64,000 nucleotides of DNA. It comes from Caulobacteraceae bacterium (GTDB taxonomy: Bacteria; Pseudomonadota; Alphaproteobacteria; Caulobacterales; Caulobacteraceae). Location of the stretch: positions 124,001 through 188,000 of the forward strand of contig JAIXZX010000012.1 of the NCBI GenBank assembly GCA_027489335.1, in the 5' to 3' direction. Shown piece by piece: positions 53,493-60,843 of this stretch. Position 1 is the stretch's first letter. The number at the start of each line of letters is the position of its first letter. The notes under the pieces were generated by a model. It had not been told where the DNA came from, made no database searches, and was given only the letters and a program-made list of their open reading frames with translations. The position numbers and the translations under genes were made by a program.

Positions 53493-55026
53493 CGGTCGCC
53501 TCCTCTTCGAAAACCTCACCCTCGCGCTCGGCCCTGAGCGCACCGGCCTCGTCGGCGCCAATGGCGCGGGCAAGTCGACCCTTGTCCGCCTGATCCTGGG
53601 GGAAACCGCCCCTGCGGCGGGCTCGGTGACCGTCAGCGGCCGTATTGGCGTCCTGCGTCAAAGGGCAGGACCGCCCGAGGGAGACGTCGTCGACCTGTTG
53701 GGACTGGCCGAGCCCCTGGCGCGGCTCGCCCGCATCGCCGCAGGGACGGGCGTGGCCGAGGACCTCGATCTCGCCGACTGGACCTTGGAGGCCCGGCTCG
53801 GCGCCACCCTTGACCGGCTTGGCCTGGGCGGCCTGGACCTGGAGCGTCAAGCCGCCAGCCTGAGCGGTGGGGAGGCGACCCGGGCGGCCTTGGCCGGTTT
53901 GCTCGTCCAGGCCCCGGACCTCCTGATCCTGGATGAGCCCACCAATGACCTCGATATCGAGGGGCGCGCCCTCATCGCCGAGGCGGTGGCGACCCACGGG
54001 GGCGGGGTGCTGGCGATCAGTCATGACCGCGCCCTGCTGCGGAAGATGGATCAGATCCTGGAGCTATCGAGTCTGGGGCCGCAGCTCTATGGCGGCGGCT
54101 ACGACCTCTACGTCGCCCGCAAGGCGGAGGCGGCCGCCGCGGCGCAGCGCGACCTGGAGTCCGCCCAGCTGGCGGCTGCCCAGGCGGCGCGGGATATCCA
54201 GACTGACCGTGAGCGCAAGGCCCGCCGGGACGCCGCCGGCGTGCGCTTCGCCGCCCGCCGCAGCGAGCCGAAGATCCTGCTCGGCGCCCAGGCCGAGCGC
54301 GCCCAGAACAGCTCCGGCCGTCTCGACCGCCTGGCCGAACGCCGCACAGATGCCGCCGCCGCGCGCCTGGAGGCCGCCATGGCGAGAGTCGAGGCCGCGC
54401 GCCGCCTCGGCTTTGACCTGCCCGGAAGCGGTCTCGCCGCCGGCAAGAGCGTCCTGAGCGCCGAGGGGCTGGAGGTTCGTGCGCCCGACGGTCGGGTGCT
54501 GATCAGCGGCCTTGACCTGCAGATCACCGGGCCGGAGCGCCTGGCCCTGTGCGGCCCCAATGGGTCGGGCAAGTCCACGCTTCTGCGCGTGCTGAGCGGC
54601 CAGCAGGATCCAAACTGCGGCGAGGTGCGCCAAGGCGTCCCCCCGGCCGTCTTCGACCAGCAGGTGCGCCTGCTGCGTCCGGAAGAGACGCTGCTAGAGG
54701 CGTATGAACGGCTCAACCCGACGGCCGACCGCAACGCAGCTCAGGCGGCCCTGGCCCGGTTCCTGTTCCGCAACCGGGCGGCTGAACGAAGGGTCGCCGA
54801 ACTGAGCGGTGGGGAACGCCTGCGCGCGGCCCTGGCCTGCGTCCTGATGCGGCCTGCGCCGCCCCAGTTCCTGGTGCTGGACGAACCCAGCAACCACCTG
54901 GATCTGGACTCGCTTGCGGCGGTGGAGGCGGCGCTCGGCGCCTATGACGGGGCGCTGCTGCTGGTCAGCCACGACGCCGACTTCCTGGCGGGAGTCGGCG
55001 TCGATCGGCAGATCCAGTTAGGCTAG
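53449..55026 (+). CDS. ABC-F family ATP-binding protein
   Basis: 525 aa. Two ABC domains on one chain and no membrane domain, so it acts on ribosomes, not as a transporter. Walker A motifs are GANGAGKSTLVR near residue 36 and CGPNGSGKSTLLR near residue 370. Signature motifs LSGGEATRAAL and LSGGERLRAAL, and the ABC-F DEPTNDLD and DEPSNHLD motifs, are intact. The inter-domain linker (about 215-330) is long, Arg/Ala-rich and coiled. It most resembles Uup/EttA-like factors. Start has a weak ribosome-binding site, preceded by a leader ORF. Confidence 0.9.
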   Translation: MPFVTLDRLTARTPDGRLLFENLTLALGPERTGLVGANGAGKSTLVRLILGETAPAAGSVTVSGRIGVLRQRAGPPEGDVVDLLGLAEPLARLARIAAGTGVAEDLDLADWTLEARLGATLDRLGLGGLDLERQAASLSGGEATRAALAGLLVQAPDLLILDEPTNDLDIEGRALIAEAVATHGGGVLAISHDRALLRKMDQILELSSLGPQLYGGGYDLYVARKAEAAAAAQRDLESAQLAAAQAARDIQTDRERKARRDAAGVRFAARRSEPKILLGAQAERAQNSSGRLDRLAERRTDAAAARLEAAMARVEAARRLGFDLPGSGLAAGKSVLSAEGLEVRAPDGRVLISGLDLQITGPERLALCGPNGSGKSTLLRVLSGQQDPNCGEVRQGVPPAVFDQQVRLLRPEETLLEAYERLNPTADRNAAQAALARFLFRNRAAERRVAELSGGERLRAALACVLMRPAPPQFLVLDEPSNHLDLDSLAAVEAALGAYDGALLLVSHDADFLAGVGVDRQIQLG

Positions 55027-55466
55027 TCCCGCGGGGGCCTGGCCTCCCGGCGAACGATCCGGAAGACCCCGTTGGCGCGGGCGCACGGAACGCCATCGGC
55101 TCTGGCGAAGGCTTGGGCGAAGGCCAGCGTGCCGCCAGGACGAACGAACTCGGTCTCGAAGGTCAGCCATTGGCCGTTCTGGGCGGCTTCCAGGAAGTCG
55201 ACGGTCATATTGACCGTCAGCATCGAGGCCTCGCCCCCGGCCGCCTGCACGCAGGACAGGCCCATGGCGTTGTCGCACAGGGCCATGATCAGGCCCCCGT
55301 GGACGAAGCCGCGACCGTTCAAGTGCGGCTCCCGGGCCCAGAGCCCGAGAATGACCGCCTGCAGTGTCGTACGAGCATAGATCGGCGCCCAGGGGTCGGT
55401 GAGGGGACTGGTCCGTCCGTGAAGGGCGAAGCCTTCCGGTGGCGGCTGGTCTGGAGCGACCACCAT
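55023..55466 (-). CDS. PaaI-type thioesterase (hotdog fold)
   Basis: 147 aa. Acyl-CoA thioesterase family. The hotdog hallmark GRGFVHGGLIMALCDNAMG near residues 51-69 carries the HGG motif and the catalytic Asp/Asn region; MLTVNMTVDFLEAA and the C-terminal ANGVFRIVRRE strand complete the fold. Its start overlaps the ribH2 stop (TGATG), so it is translated from the FMN-regulated transcript. It ends overlapping the 3' end of the ABC-F gene by 4 bp. Confidence 0.85.
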   Translation of the reverse strand: MVVAPDQPPPEGFALHGRTSPLTDPWAPIYARTTLQAVILGLWAREPHLNGRGFVHGGLIMALCDNAMGLSCVQAAGGEASMLTVNMTVDFLEAAQNGQWLTFETEFVRPGGTLAFAQAFARADGVPCARANGVFRIVRREARPPRD

Positions 55467-55960
55467 CAGGCGGCCGCCAGCCGGGCAAGGCTTTCCAGCG
55501 TCCCGGCGCAGGCCTCGGCCGCCTCCTGGCCCTTGATCCTGAAGTGTGCGCCGAAGAAGTCCTGGTGGACCTGATGCTCATGGAAATGGTGCGGCGTGAG
55601 CACCACCGAGAAGATCGGAGTCTCGGTAGCCAACTGCACCTGCATCAGAGCGGCGATCACCGTCTGAGCGACGAACTCGTGGCGGTAGACGCCGCCGTCG
55701 ACCACGAAGCCCGCCGCCACGACGGCGGCGTAGCGACCGGTGCGGGCCAGGCTCTGGGCGTGCAGCGGAATCTCGAAGGCGCCTGGGGTCTCGAAACGGT
55801 CGATGCTCTCAGGGCCAAAGCCCCGTTCGCCGATGGCCTCGATGAAGCCTGTATGGGCCTGATCGACGATATGCCGGTGCCAGAGGGATTGCACAAAGGC
55901 GATGCGGGCGGCGCGGAAGGCGCCGTTGGCGGTGGGAAGTTCGAAGGCGGCTTGGGTCAT
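55466..55960 (-). CDS. ribH2: 6,7-dimethyl-8-ribityllumazine synthase, type II
   Basis: 164 aa. It makes the lumazine precursor of riboflavin. The sequence follows the type II (RibH2) form of Brucella and rhizobia: IAFVQSLWHRHIVDQA at the N-terminus, FETPGAFEIPLHAQSLARTGRYAAVVAAGFVVDGGVYRHEFVA, and VLTPHHFHEHQVHQDFFGAHF with the catalytic His. The ATG at 55960 is chosen because an FMN riboswitch and its RBS-sequestering hairpin end just before it. The coupled thioesterase downstream is unusual. Confidence 0.93.
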   Translation of the reverse strand: MTQAAFELPTANGAFRAARIAFVQSLWHRHIVDQAHTGFIEAIGERGFGPESIDRFETPGAFEIPLHAQSLARTGRYAAVVAAGFVVDGGVYRHEFVAQTVIAALMQVQLATETPIFSVVLTPHHFHEHQVHQDFFGAHFRIKGQEAAEACAGTLESLARLAAA

Positions 55961-55968
55961 GGTCGTTT

Positions 55969-55999
55969 CCCTGACGGGTGGATGAACCACGACTCAGGG
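55969..55999 (-). promoter_or_regulatory. Candidate ribosome-binding-site sequestering hairpin of ribH2
   Basis: On the minus strand CCCTGA (55999-55994) can pair with TCAGGG (55974-55969), which contains the ribosome-binding site 8 nt before the ribH2 start. A GTGG/CCAC pair lies within. It fits translational control by the adjacent riboswitch. Confidence 0.5.
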
Positions 56000-56047
56000 G
56001 CGCGCTGGACGGACCATGCGGGCGCACGCGCCCTCGAGGTGTCGCCC

Positions 56048-56206
56048 AACGGTTCTCATAACCGGACTCTAACCGTCGGCCCCGGGATCGCACCGGGTCT
56101 GCTCGTCCCTGGCGGCGGTGAGGCCGGCAGGCGCCCGCGGGCTCGTCCAGACCCTGGAGCCTGGCATTACCGCCGGTGGGGAATTTCACCCCGCCCTGAG
56201 AACGTA
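56048..56206 (-). promoter_or_regulatory. FMN riboswitch (RFN element)
   Basis: The minus strand shows the RFN landmarks in order: TCAGGGCGGGGTGAAATTCC, CCCACCGGCGGTAATGC, AGCCCGCGGGCGCC, a GGTGCGATCCCGGGGCCGA segment and GACGGTTAGAGTCCGG. FMN binding would lower ribH2 expression. About 90 nt separate it from the ribH2 start. Confidence 0.95.
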
Positions 56207-56209
56207 GAT

Positions 56210-56226
56210 CGCCGGAACCCCCGGCG
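56210..56226. terminator. Short perfect hairpin before the riboswitch
   Basis: CGCCGG (56210-56215) and CCGGCG (56221-56226) form a 6-bp stem with a 5-nt loop between the flgI operon end and the RFN element. It may end read-through from the flagellar genes or be the 5' leader stem of the ribH2 transcript. Confidence 0.35.
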
Positions 56227-56234
56227 ACCAGGCG

Positions 56235-56260
56235 AGCTTAGCGGCAGACCCAGCCGTCAA
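56235..56260 (-). promoter_or_regulatory. Candidate vegetative promoter for the ribH2 transcript
   Basis: On the minus strand TTGACGG (56260-56254) is followed after 11 nt by GCTAAGCT (56242-56235). This matches the Caulobacter housekeeping consensus TTGACGS-N10-14-GCTANAWC in the -35 half and the GCTA core. Confidence 0.55.
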
Positions 56261-56276
56261 ACAAGCGTTTGATTGA

Positions 56277-56720
56277 TCAAGCGCGCTGGTTGAGGGTGAT
56301 GGCCGAAGCGGCCTTGTTGGCGGCCTGTCCGGAGCGGGGGCCATAGCCGGCCGCCTCGCCCCTCTGGCTGGCCACCTCGTCGGCTATGGCCTTGACGAGG
56401 CCTTCGGTGACGGTTCGGGCGGCGGCGATCGCCCGACCCTGGCGGGCGAGCACGGCGTCAAAGGCTTCAGTGGCGCGGATCAGGCGACTGCGCTGGGCGA
56501 GCGGCGCGGCGGACACCAGACTGGGATCAGCGCGGACCCTGGCCGATTCATGGCGATAGACATTGGCCAGCCGGGTGGTTTCATCCAGCTGCTCGGCCGC
56601 CTTGTGCGGGCGTCCTTCTTCGAAGGCCTGGGCGCTCAGGGCGACCAGTTCAGTGAGGCGCTCGGTCAGCAGGCTCAGCTGCTCCACGCGGTCCTGCGCA
56701 TCGGTTGCGGCGATCGCCAT
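56277..56720 (-). CDS. FlgN/FlbY-like flagellar accessory protein
   Basis: 147 aa, almost entirely helical and rich in Ala, Glu and Arg, with no signal peptide. Its position, 5 bp after flgJ in a flgI-flgJ transcript, and its helical pattern fit the small FlgN-like/FlbY proteins found at this place in Caulobacter relatives. The sequence alone does not name it firmly. It may be a chaperone or a basal-body assembly aid. Confidence 0.65.
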   Translation of the reverse strand: MAIAATDAQDRVEQLSLLTERLTELVALSAQAFEEGRPHKAAEQLDETTRLANVYRHESARVRADPSLVSAAPLAQRSRLIRATEAFDAVLARQGRAIAAARTVTEGLVKAIADEVASQRGEAAGYGPRSGQAANKAASAITLNQRA

Positions 56721-56725
56721 GGCGG

Positions 56726-57046
56726 CTACTCCTCCAGGCCTTGTAGTTTCAACATTTCGCGGGCGACCGTGTCGGCCAGGCCGATCCCGCCGCTCTTGGT
56801 GGTCTCCCGGGCGAAGGCCTCGGTGAGGAAGGAGCGGAACTGGTTCTCCGCCTGACCGCCGCCGAACGGGGCGGAGACCTCGGTGGCGGTGAACATCTGC
56901 TGCATCATGATCGACAGGAAGGCCGCCTCGAAATCCTCGGCGGTCTTCTCGATCTTGCCGCGCCTGGCGAGCTCGGCGGTGTTCTGGGCGCCGGCGGTCG
57001 CGCCCGCGCCCGGAACGATGGCGGAGATGGGGGACAGGGCGCTCAT
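56726..57046 (-). CDS. flgJ: Rod-binding protein FlgJ (single domain)
   Basis: 106 aa. It caps the growing flagellar rod. The rod-binding segment is clear: KTAEDFEAAFLSIMMQQMFTAT followed by GGGQAENQFRSFLTEAFARE and GGIGLADTVAREML. The C-terminal muramidase domain of enterobacterial FlgJ is absent, as in other alphaproteobacteria. Start ATG at 57046 overlaps the flgI stop (TGATG). Confidence 0.9.
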   Translation of the reverse strand: MSALSPISAIVPGAGATAGAQNTAELARRGKIEKTAEDFEAAFLSIMMQQMFTATEVSAPFGGGQAENQFRSFLTEAFARETTKSGGIGLADTVAREMLKLQGLEE

Positions 57047-58152
57047 CACATCACCTCGATGTCGGCCTGCAGGGCGCCGGCGGCCTTGATGGTCTGCAGG
57101 ATGGAGATCATGTCGCGCGGGGTGACGCCCAGGGCGTTGAGTCCCGCCACCAGATCCGACAGCGAGGCGCCGTTGCGCACGGTGAGGAACTGCTTGCCCT
57201 TCTCTTCCTCGACCTCGACGGCGCTCTGAGGGACGACGACGGTCTGGCCCTGGCTGAAGGGCGCCGGTTGGACAACGTCGGGGAACTCCTGAACCCGGAT
57301 CGTCAGGTTGCCCTGGGCGATGGCCACGGTTGAGACCCGAACAGCCTCGCCCATCACGATCACGCCGGAGACCTCGTCGATCACCACCTTGGCGGCGTTG
57401 TCGGGCTGAACCGACAGATTCTCGATCTGCGCCAGAAAGGCGGTCATGTCATGACCGGCCGGCGGGCGGACCGCGACGATGGTGGGGTTCTGGGCGTGCG
57501 CCGTGCCAGGGAACTGGCGGTTCACCGCCTCGGCGATCCGCCGGGAGGTGGTGAAGTCGGGGTTGCGCAGGGTCATGCGCATCTGGCCCATGGAGGCCAG
57601 CTGGAAGCCCAGCTCCCGCTCGACGATGGCGCCGCCGGCGATACGGCCCGCGGTCGGCACGCCCTTGGAGACAGAAGAGCCCGAAGCCCCGCCAGCTGAA
57701 ATCGAGCCGGTCTGAACCGTGCCCTGCGCCACCGCATAGGCTTCGCCGTCGGCGCCCATCAGCGGGGTCACCAGCAGTGTGCCGCCCTGCAGGCTCTTGG
57801 CGTCGCCCATGGCCGAGACCGTCGCGTCGATGGGGGAGCCCGCCGCCGAGAAGGCCGGCAGCTTGGCCGTCACCATGACGGCGGCGACGTTCTTGGTGTT
57901 GAGGTTGGCGTCCCGGGTGTTGACCCCCAGCCGCTCCAGCATGGCCTCCAGGCTCTGACGGGTGAAGGGGGCGTTGCGGAGCGAGTCCCCTGTGCCGTTC
58001 AGGCCCACCACGATGCCGTAGCCGACCAGCATGTTGTCGCGGACGCCCTCAAACTCGACGATGTCCTTGATGCGCGAGCTGGCCAGGGCCGGGCTGCTCG
58101 CCAGGCTGAGCGAAATCAGGACCGCGCTGAAGAGGCGAAGAGGCTGGAACAT
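57046..58152 (-). CDS. flgI: Flagellar P-ring protein FlgI
   Basis: 368 aa. Periplasmic protein forming the P ring around the rod. A signal peptide (MFQPLRLFSAVLISLSLASSPALA) precedes SRIKDIVEFEGVRDNMLVGYGIVVGLNGTGD, the FlgI signature. MGDAKSLQGGTLLVTPLMGADGEAYAVAQG and the C-terminal NGASLSDLVAGLNALGVTPRDMISILQTIKAAGALQADIEVM are also diagnostic. The ATG at 58152 gives the signal peptide directly. A sigma-54-like element lies 41 bp upstream. Confidence 0.95.
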   Translation of the reverse strand: MFQPLRLFSAVLISLSLASSPALASSRIKDIVEFEGVRDNMLVGYGIVVGLNGTGDSLRNAPFTRQSLEAMLERLGVNTRDANLNTKNVAAVMVTAKLPAFSAAGSPIDATVSAMGDAKSLQGGTLLVTPLMGADGEAYAVAQGTVQTGSISAGGASGSSVSKGVPTAGRIAGGAIVERELGFQLASMGQMRMTLRNPDFTTSRRIAEAVNRQFPGTAHAQNPTIVAVRPPAGHDMTAFLAQIENLSVQPDNAAKVVIDEVSGVIVMGEAVRVSTVAIAQGNLTIRVQEFPDVVQPAPFSQGQTVVVPQSAVEVEEEKGKQFLTVRNGASLSDLVAGLNALGVTPRDMISILQTIKAAGALQADIEVM

Positions 58153-58192
58153 GAACGCTCGCCGGGACAAAGGAGGATCAGCCCTGCGCCAT

Positions 58193-58207
58193 GCGAGCCC
58201 CATGCCA
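58193..58207 (-). promoter_or_regulatory. Candidate sigma-54 promoter before flgI
   Basis: On the minus strand TGGCATGGGGCTCGC matches the sigma-54 pattern TGGCACG-N4-TTGC at 9 of 11 specified positions, including GG at -24 and GC at -12. A start site about 11 nt downstream leaves a leader of roughly 30 nt. Sigma-54 drives Caulobacter late flagellar genes. Confidence 0.45.
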
Positions 58208-58296
58208 GCCGCTGGCGAGCGAAAAGTCATATAAAACAATTGCCTGGCGTTCGACAGTTCGCGGCGCCGAGCGTCCGGTGCAGATTTTGCCCGGCA

Positions 58297-58311
58297 TTAA
58301 CCATACCCTAA
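58297..58311 (+). promoter_or_regulatory. CtrA-type site TTAA-N7-CTAA before fliX
   Basis: TTAACCATACCCTAA matches the CtrA consensus TTAA-N7-TTAA except one base (CTAA). It lies 52 bp before fliX and in the flgI/fliX intergenic region. CtrA is known to drive early flagellar genes in Caulobacter. Confidence 0.65.
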
Positions 58312-58362
58312 GCGGCGAAGCTGAGACTCTGGGTTGCGCGTACAGTTGGTGAAGCAGGACGC

Positions 58363-58821
58363 ATGAAAGTTTCGGGTTCGGGTTCGGCGGGGCCAGCCTC
58401 GGGCGCAGGGCGCGCCAGGGGCGCTGCGGGCGGCGAGGGGTTTCGTCTGCCGAGCGTTTCGGGGGCGGCTGCGCCCTCTGCGGCGGGCCCAACGGGGCCA
58501 GTGGCTTCGGTCGCGGGTTTGAGCGCGCTGCTCGCCCTGCAAGAGACAGGCGGGCCGCTGGAGCGTCGCCGCCGCGCGGTCAGTCGGGCTGGCCGCATTC
58601 TGGATGTGCTTGACGAGGTGAAACTCGCCCTGGTGAGCGGGGAACTGTCGCTTGGCCAGTTGGAGCGACTCACCCGGGCGGTGCGGGAGGAGCGGGCGTC
58701 CACCGAGGACGCCGACCTGGAAGGCGTTCTGAACGAGATCGAGACGCGGGCTGCGGTGGAATTGGCCAAACTCGAAATGGCCCGAAACGCTGGTCTACCA
58801 ACGGTAGGGGAGTCGCGTTGA
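58363..58821 (+). CDS. fliX: Flagellar assembly regulator FliX
   Basis: 152 aa. FliX links flagellar basal-body assembly to activity of the FlbD transcription factor in Caulobacter. The N-terminal 55 residues are Gly/Ala-rich, then the conserved helical part VASVAGLSALLALQETG, VDEVKLALVSGELSLGQLERLTRAV... and the C-terminus ETRAAVELAKLEMARN, which match FliX. It is divergent from flgI, as in Caulobacter, and has a CtrA-like site upstream. Confidence 0.88.
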   Translation: MKVSGSGSAGPASGAGRARGAAGGEGFRLPSVSGAAAPSAAGPTGPVASVAGLSALLALQETGGPLERRRRAVSRAGRILDVLDEVKLALVSGELSLGQLERLTRAVREERASTEDADLEGVLNEIETRAAVELAKLEMARNAGLPTVGESR

Positions 58822-58845
58822 ATGTCCCCGAAGTTCTGCTATATA
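58818..58845 (+). promoter_or_regulatory. Candidate housekeeping promoter for dksA
   Basis: TTGAAT (58818-58823) is followed after 14 nt by GCTATATA (58838-58845), close to the Caulobacter TTGACGS-N10-14-GCTANAWC pattern. It begins in the fliX stop codon and lies about 50 nt before the dksA start. Confidence 0.5.
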
Positions 58846-58893
58846 GCCGCCTCCCAAGTTCCGGGGAACTGTCCAGGGGCGTGAGGTATCGTT

Positions 58894-59319
58894 ATGGCGG
58901 CCACTGTCATGGCTTTAGAGAGTTCTTATCGTCCGTCTGAGGACGAAGAGTTCATGAATGAGCGCCAAGTCGAGTATTTCCGGCAGAAGCTCATGACTTG
59001 GAAGGAAGAGATTTTCCGGGAGAGCCGGGAAACCCTTTCGCATCTTCAGAATGAGACCGAAAACTTGCCCGACGACGTTGATCGGGCTTGGTCGGCCACG
59101 GACCGGGCGCTGGAGCTGCGCACCCGCGACCGCCAGCGCAAGCTGATCTCGAAGATCGATGAGGCCCTTCGGCGGATCGAAGACGGCAGCTACGGCTATT
59201 GCGAAGAGACGGGCGAGCCGATCGGCATCGCGCGCCTCGAGGCGCGCCCGATCGCCACCCTGAGCCTGGAGGCCCAGGAACGCCATGAGCGCCGCGAGCG
59301 GGTCCACCGCGACGACTGA
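58894..59319 (+). CDS. dksA: RNA polymerase-binding transcription factor DksA
   Basis: 141 aa. DksA works with ppGpp at the RNA polymerase secondary channel. The coiled-coil tip Asp and Ala are kept (DDVDRAW: Asp 60, Asp 63, Ala 65). In the C-terminal region (GYCEETGEPIGIARLEARPI) only Cys 103 remains of the usual four zinc cysteines; the others are Thr 106, Ser 124 and Ala 127. This Cys-poor form occurs in alphaproteobacteria. GAGG 7 nt upstream sets the start at 58894; an internal ATG at 58909 is an alternative. Confidence 0.93.
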   Translation: MAATVMALESSYRPSEDEEFMNERQVEYFRQKLMTWKEEIFRESRETLSHLQNETENLPDDVDRAWSATDRALELRTRDRQRKLISKIDEALRRIEDGSYGYCEETGEPIGIARLEARPIATLSLEAQERHERRERVHRDD

Positions 59320-59333
59320 TGGCCTGCCTCCGC

Positions 59334-59353
59334 GGCGCCCTCCAAGGGGCGCC
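59334..59353. terminator. Hairpin between convergent dksA and LOG gene
   Basis: GGCGCCC (59334-59340) and GGGCGCC (59347-59353) form a perfect 7-bp stem with a 6-nt loop, in the 37-bp gap between the two stop codons. No U-tract follows. Confidence 0.5.
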
Positions 59354-59356
59354 GGC

Positions 59357-59965
59357 TCAGGTCACCCGGGTCGTGGTCAGGGCGGCGGCTTCAACATCTC
59401 CCTGGGCCAGACGCCCGTCGAGATGCGGCAGGATGTCATCGACAGCGCCCGCCACCGCCCAGCTGTCCATGAAGTCGGGCGGGGTGAGCTGAGCGGCCAC
59501 CGTGTGCTCCAGCAGCTTGAACAGCGGCTCCCAGAACCCTTCGGGGCTATAGAAGACCACGGGCTTGCGATGCAGGTCGAGCCGGCGCCAGGACAGGAGC
59601 TCGATGATCTCCTCCAGGGTGCCAATGCCGCCCGGCAGAACGACAAAGCCATCGGAGCGCTCGAACATGATCTGTTTGCGCTCATGCATGGAGCGCACGA
59701 CGATGGTCTCGACGACGTCGAGGGCGCGCTCCCGGCTGGTCAGGAATTCCGGAATGATCCCCAGGACGTCGCCGCCGGCCTCGTGCGCAGCCCTGGCGCA
59801 GGCGCCCATCAGGCCGACCCCGCCGCCGCCATAGATCAGGCGCCGCCCCTCGGCGGCCAGGACGCGGCCGAACGCCGCCGCATCCGACAAAAGGGCGGGG
59901 GCTGCTGCGTCAGACGATCCGCAGAAGACACAGACAGACTCGATGCTGGGGGGCGAAGCGCCCAT
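59357..59965 (-). CDS. LOG family protein (cytokinin-riboside phosphoribohydrolase-like)
   Basis: 202 aa. The family signature PGGIGTLEEIIELLSWRRLDLH is present, with ESVCVFCGSSDAAAP at the N-terminus and IYGGGGVGLMGACARAAHEAGG. Relatives (LOG, PpnN) hydrolyse nucleoside 5'-monophosphates at the N-glycosidic bond; LOG in plants releases cytokinin. The ATG at 59965 is chosen because the conserved start is about ten residues in. Confidence 0.9.
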   Translation of the reverse strand: MGASPPSIESVCVFCGSSDAAAPALLSDAAAFGRVLAAEGRRLIYGGGGVGLMGACARAAHEAGGDVLGIIPEFLTSRERALDVVETIVVRSMHERKQIMFERSDGFVVLPGGIGTLEEIIELLSWRRLDLHRKPVVFYSPEGFWEPLFKLLEHTVAAQLTPPDFMDSWAVAGAVDDILPHLDGRLAQGDVEAAALTTTRVT

Positions 59966-60035
59966 AGGGTGTTGGCTCCGGAAAATGCTGCCGGCGCGCA
60001 TGGCAAGCCGGGAATCCGCTTAGCTAGGGTGTGAC

Positions 60036-60830
60036 ATGATGCGATTCAAGCAAACCTTCCTGGCGTGGCCGGTCGTCACCCTGACGAGCCTTGTCCTGCT
60101 GAGCGCCTGCGGGGAGGGCCAGGTGGGGGCGGGCTCGCCCCTGAATCGGGAGGCCGAGGCGCCGAGCTCCTATCTGGCGCCCCCGAGCGCCCGGGCCCTG
60201 CGGGCCAGCGCCGAGGGCCCTGTGCTGAGTGGTGTCGCGGCGCCCGGTTCGCGGGTCAGGCTGGCCACGCCCGAGGGCGAGGTCCGCCTCACGGAAGCCG
60301 ATGATCAAGGCGCCTGGTCGATCCCCCTCGGCCCCATTGACGCTCCCAGGATTTTTGGGCTGTCGATGCTCATCGGCGAGCGCACCGTTCAGGCGGAGGG
60401 CTATCAGCTGGTCCTGCCGGACGGGCGACTGGTCCTCCTGCGGGCTGGCGCTGGGGCCGTTGTGGTCCAGGGCGCGGCGGAGCAGGGCATCGCGGCCTTT
60501 GACTTTGACGAGGAAGGCGGCGCCGTGATCTCCGGCGCGGCGCCTCCAGAGGCCATCCTGTCGGTGCGGATCGACGGGCGTACGGTTTCGACCAGCGGGC
60601 GGGCTGACGCGGAGGGCCGCTTCAGTCTGCCCTTCGGCGCACCCGTGCCACCAGGGCCCCACCAGATCCGGGTGCAGGGGGAGTCCCTTGATCTCAGCGC
60701 CGAGGTGGACGCCACCCCGGCCAACGCTCCGGAGGAGGGGGCTATCCGCGCGGTGCGCACCCGCCATGGCCTGCGCGTGGACTGGCTGACCCCCGGGGGC
60801 GGTCTGCAATCGACCCTGTTGCTGGATTGA
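60036..60830 (+). CDS. Unknown lipoprotein with repeated beta modules
   Basis: 264 aa. A lipoprotein signal ends in LLSAC with Cys at 25. After a linker two Ig-like/carboxypeptidase-regulatory-like beta modules can be seen: SGVAAPGSRVRLATPEGEVRLTEADDQGAWSIPLG and the similar ISGAAPPEAILSVRIDGRTVSTSGRADAEGRFSLPFG, so the protein carries an internal duplication. No catalytic motif is visible. It lies just before the ABC transporter (13 bp gap) and may be cotranscribed with it. Confidence 0.7.
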   Translation: MMRFKQTFLAWPVVTLTSLVLLSACGEGQVGAGSPLNREAEAPSSYLAPPSARALRASAEGPVLSGVAAPGSRVRLATPEGEVRLTEADDQGAWSIPLGPIDAPRIFGLSMLIGERTVQAEGYQLVLPDGRLVLLRAGAGAVVVQGAAEQGIAAFDFDEEGGAVISGAAPPEAILSVRIDGRTVSTSGRADAEGRFSLPFGAPVPPGPHQIRVQGESLDLSAEVDATPANAPEEGAIRAVRTRHGLRVDWLTPGGGLQSTLLLD

Positions 60831-60843
60831 TCGGAGCTCTCGT

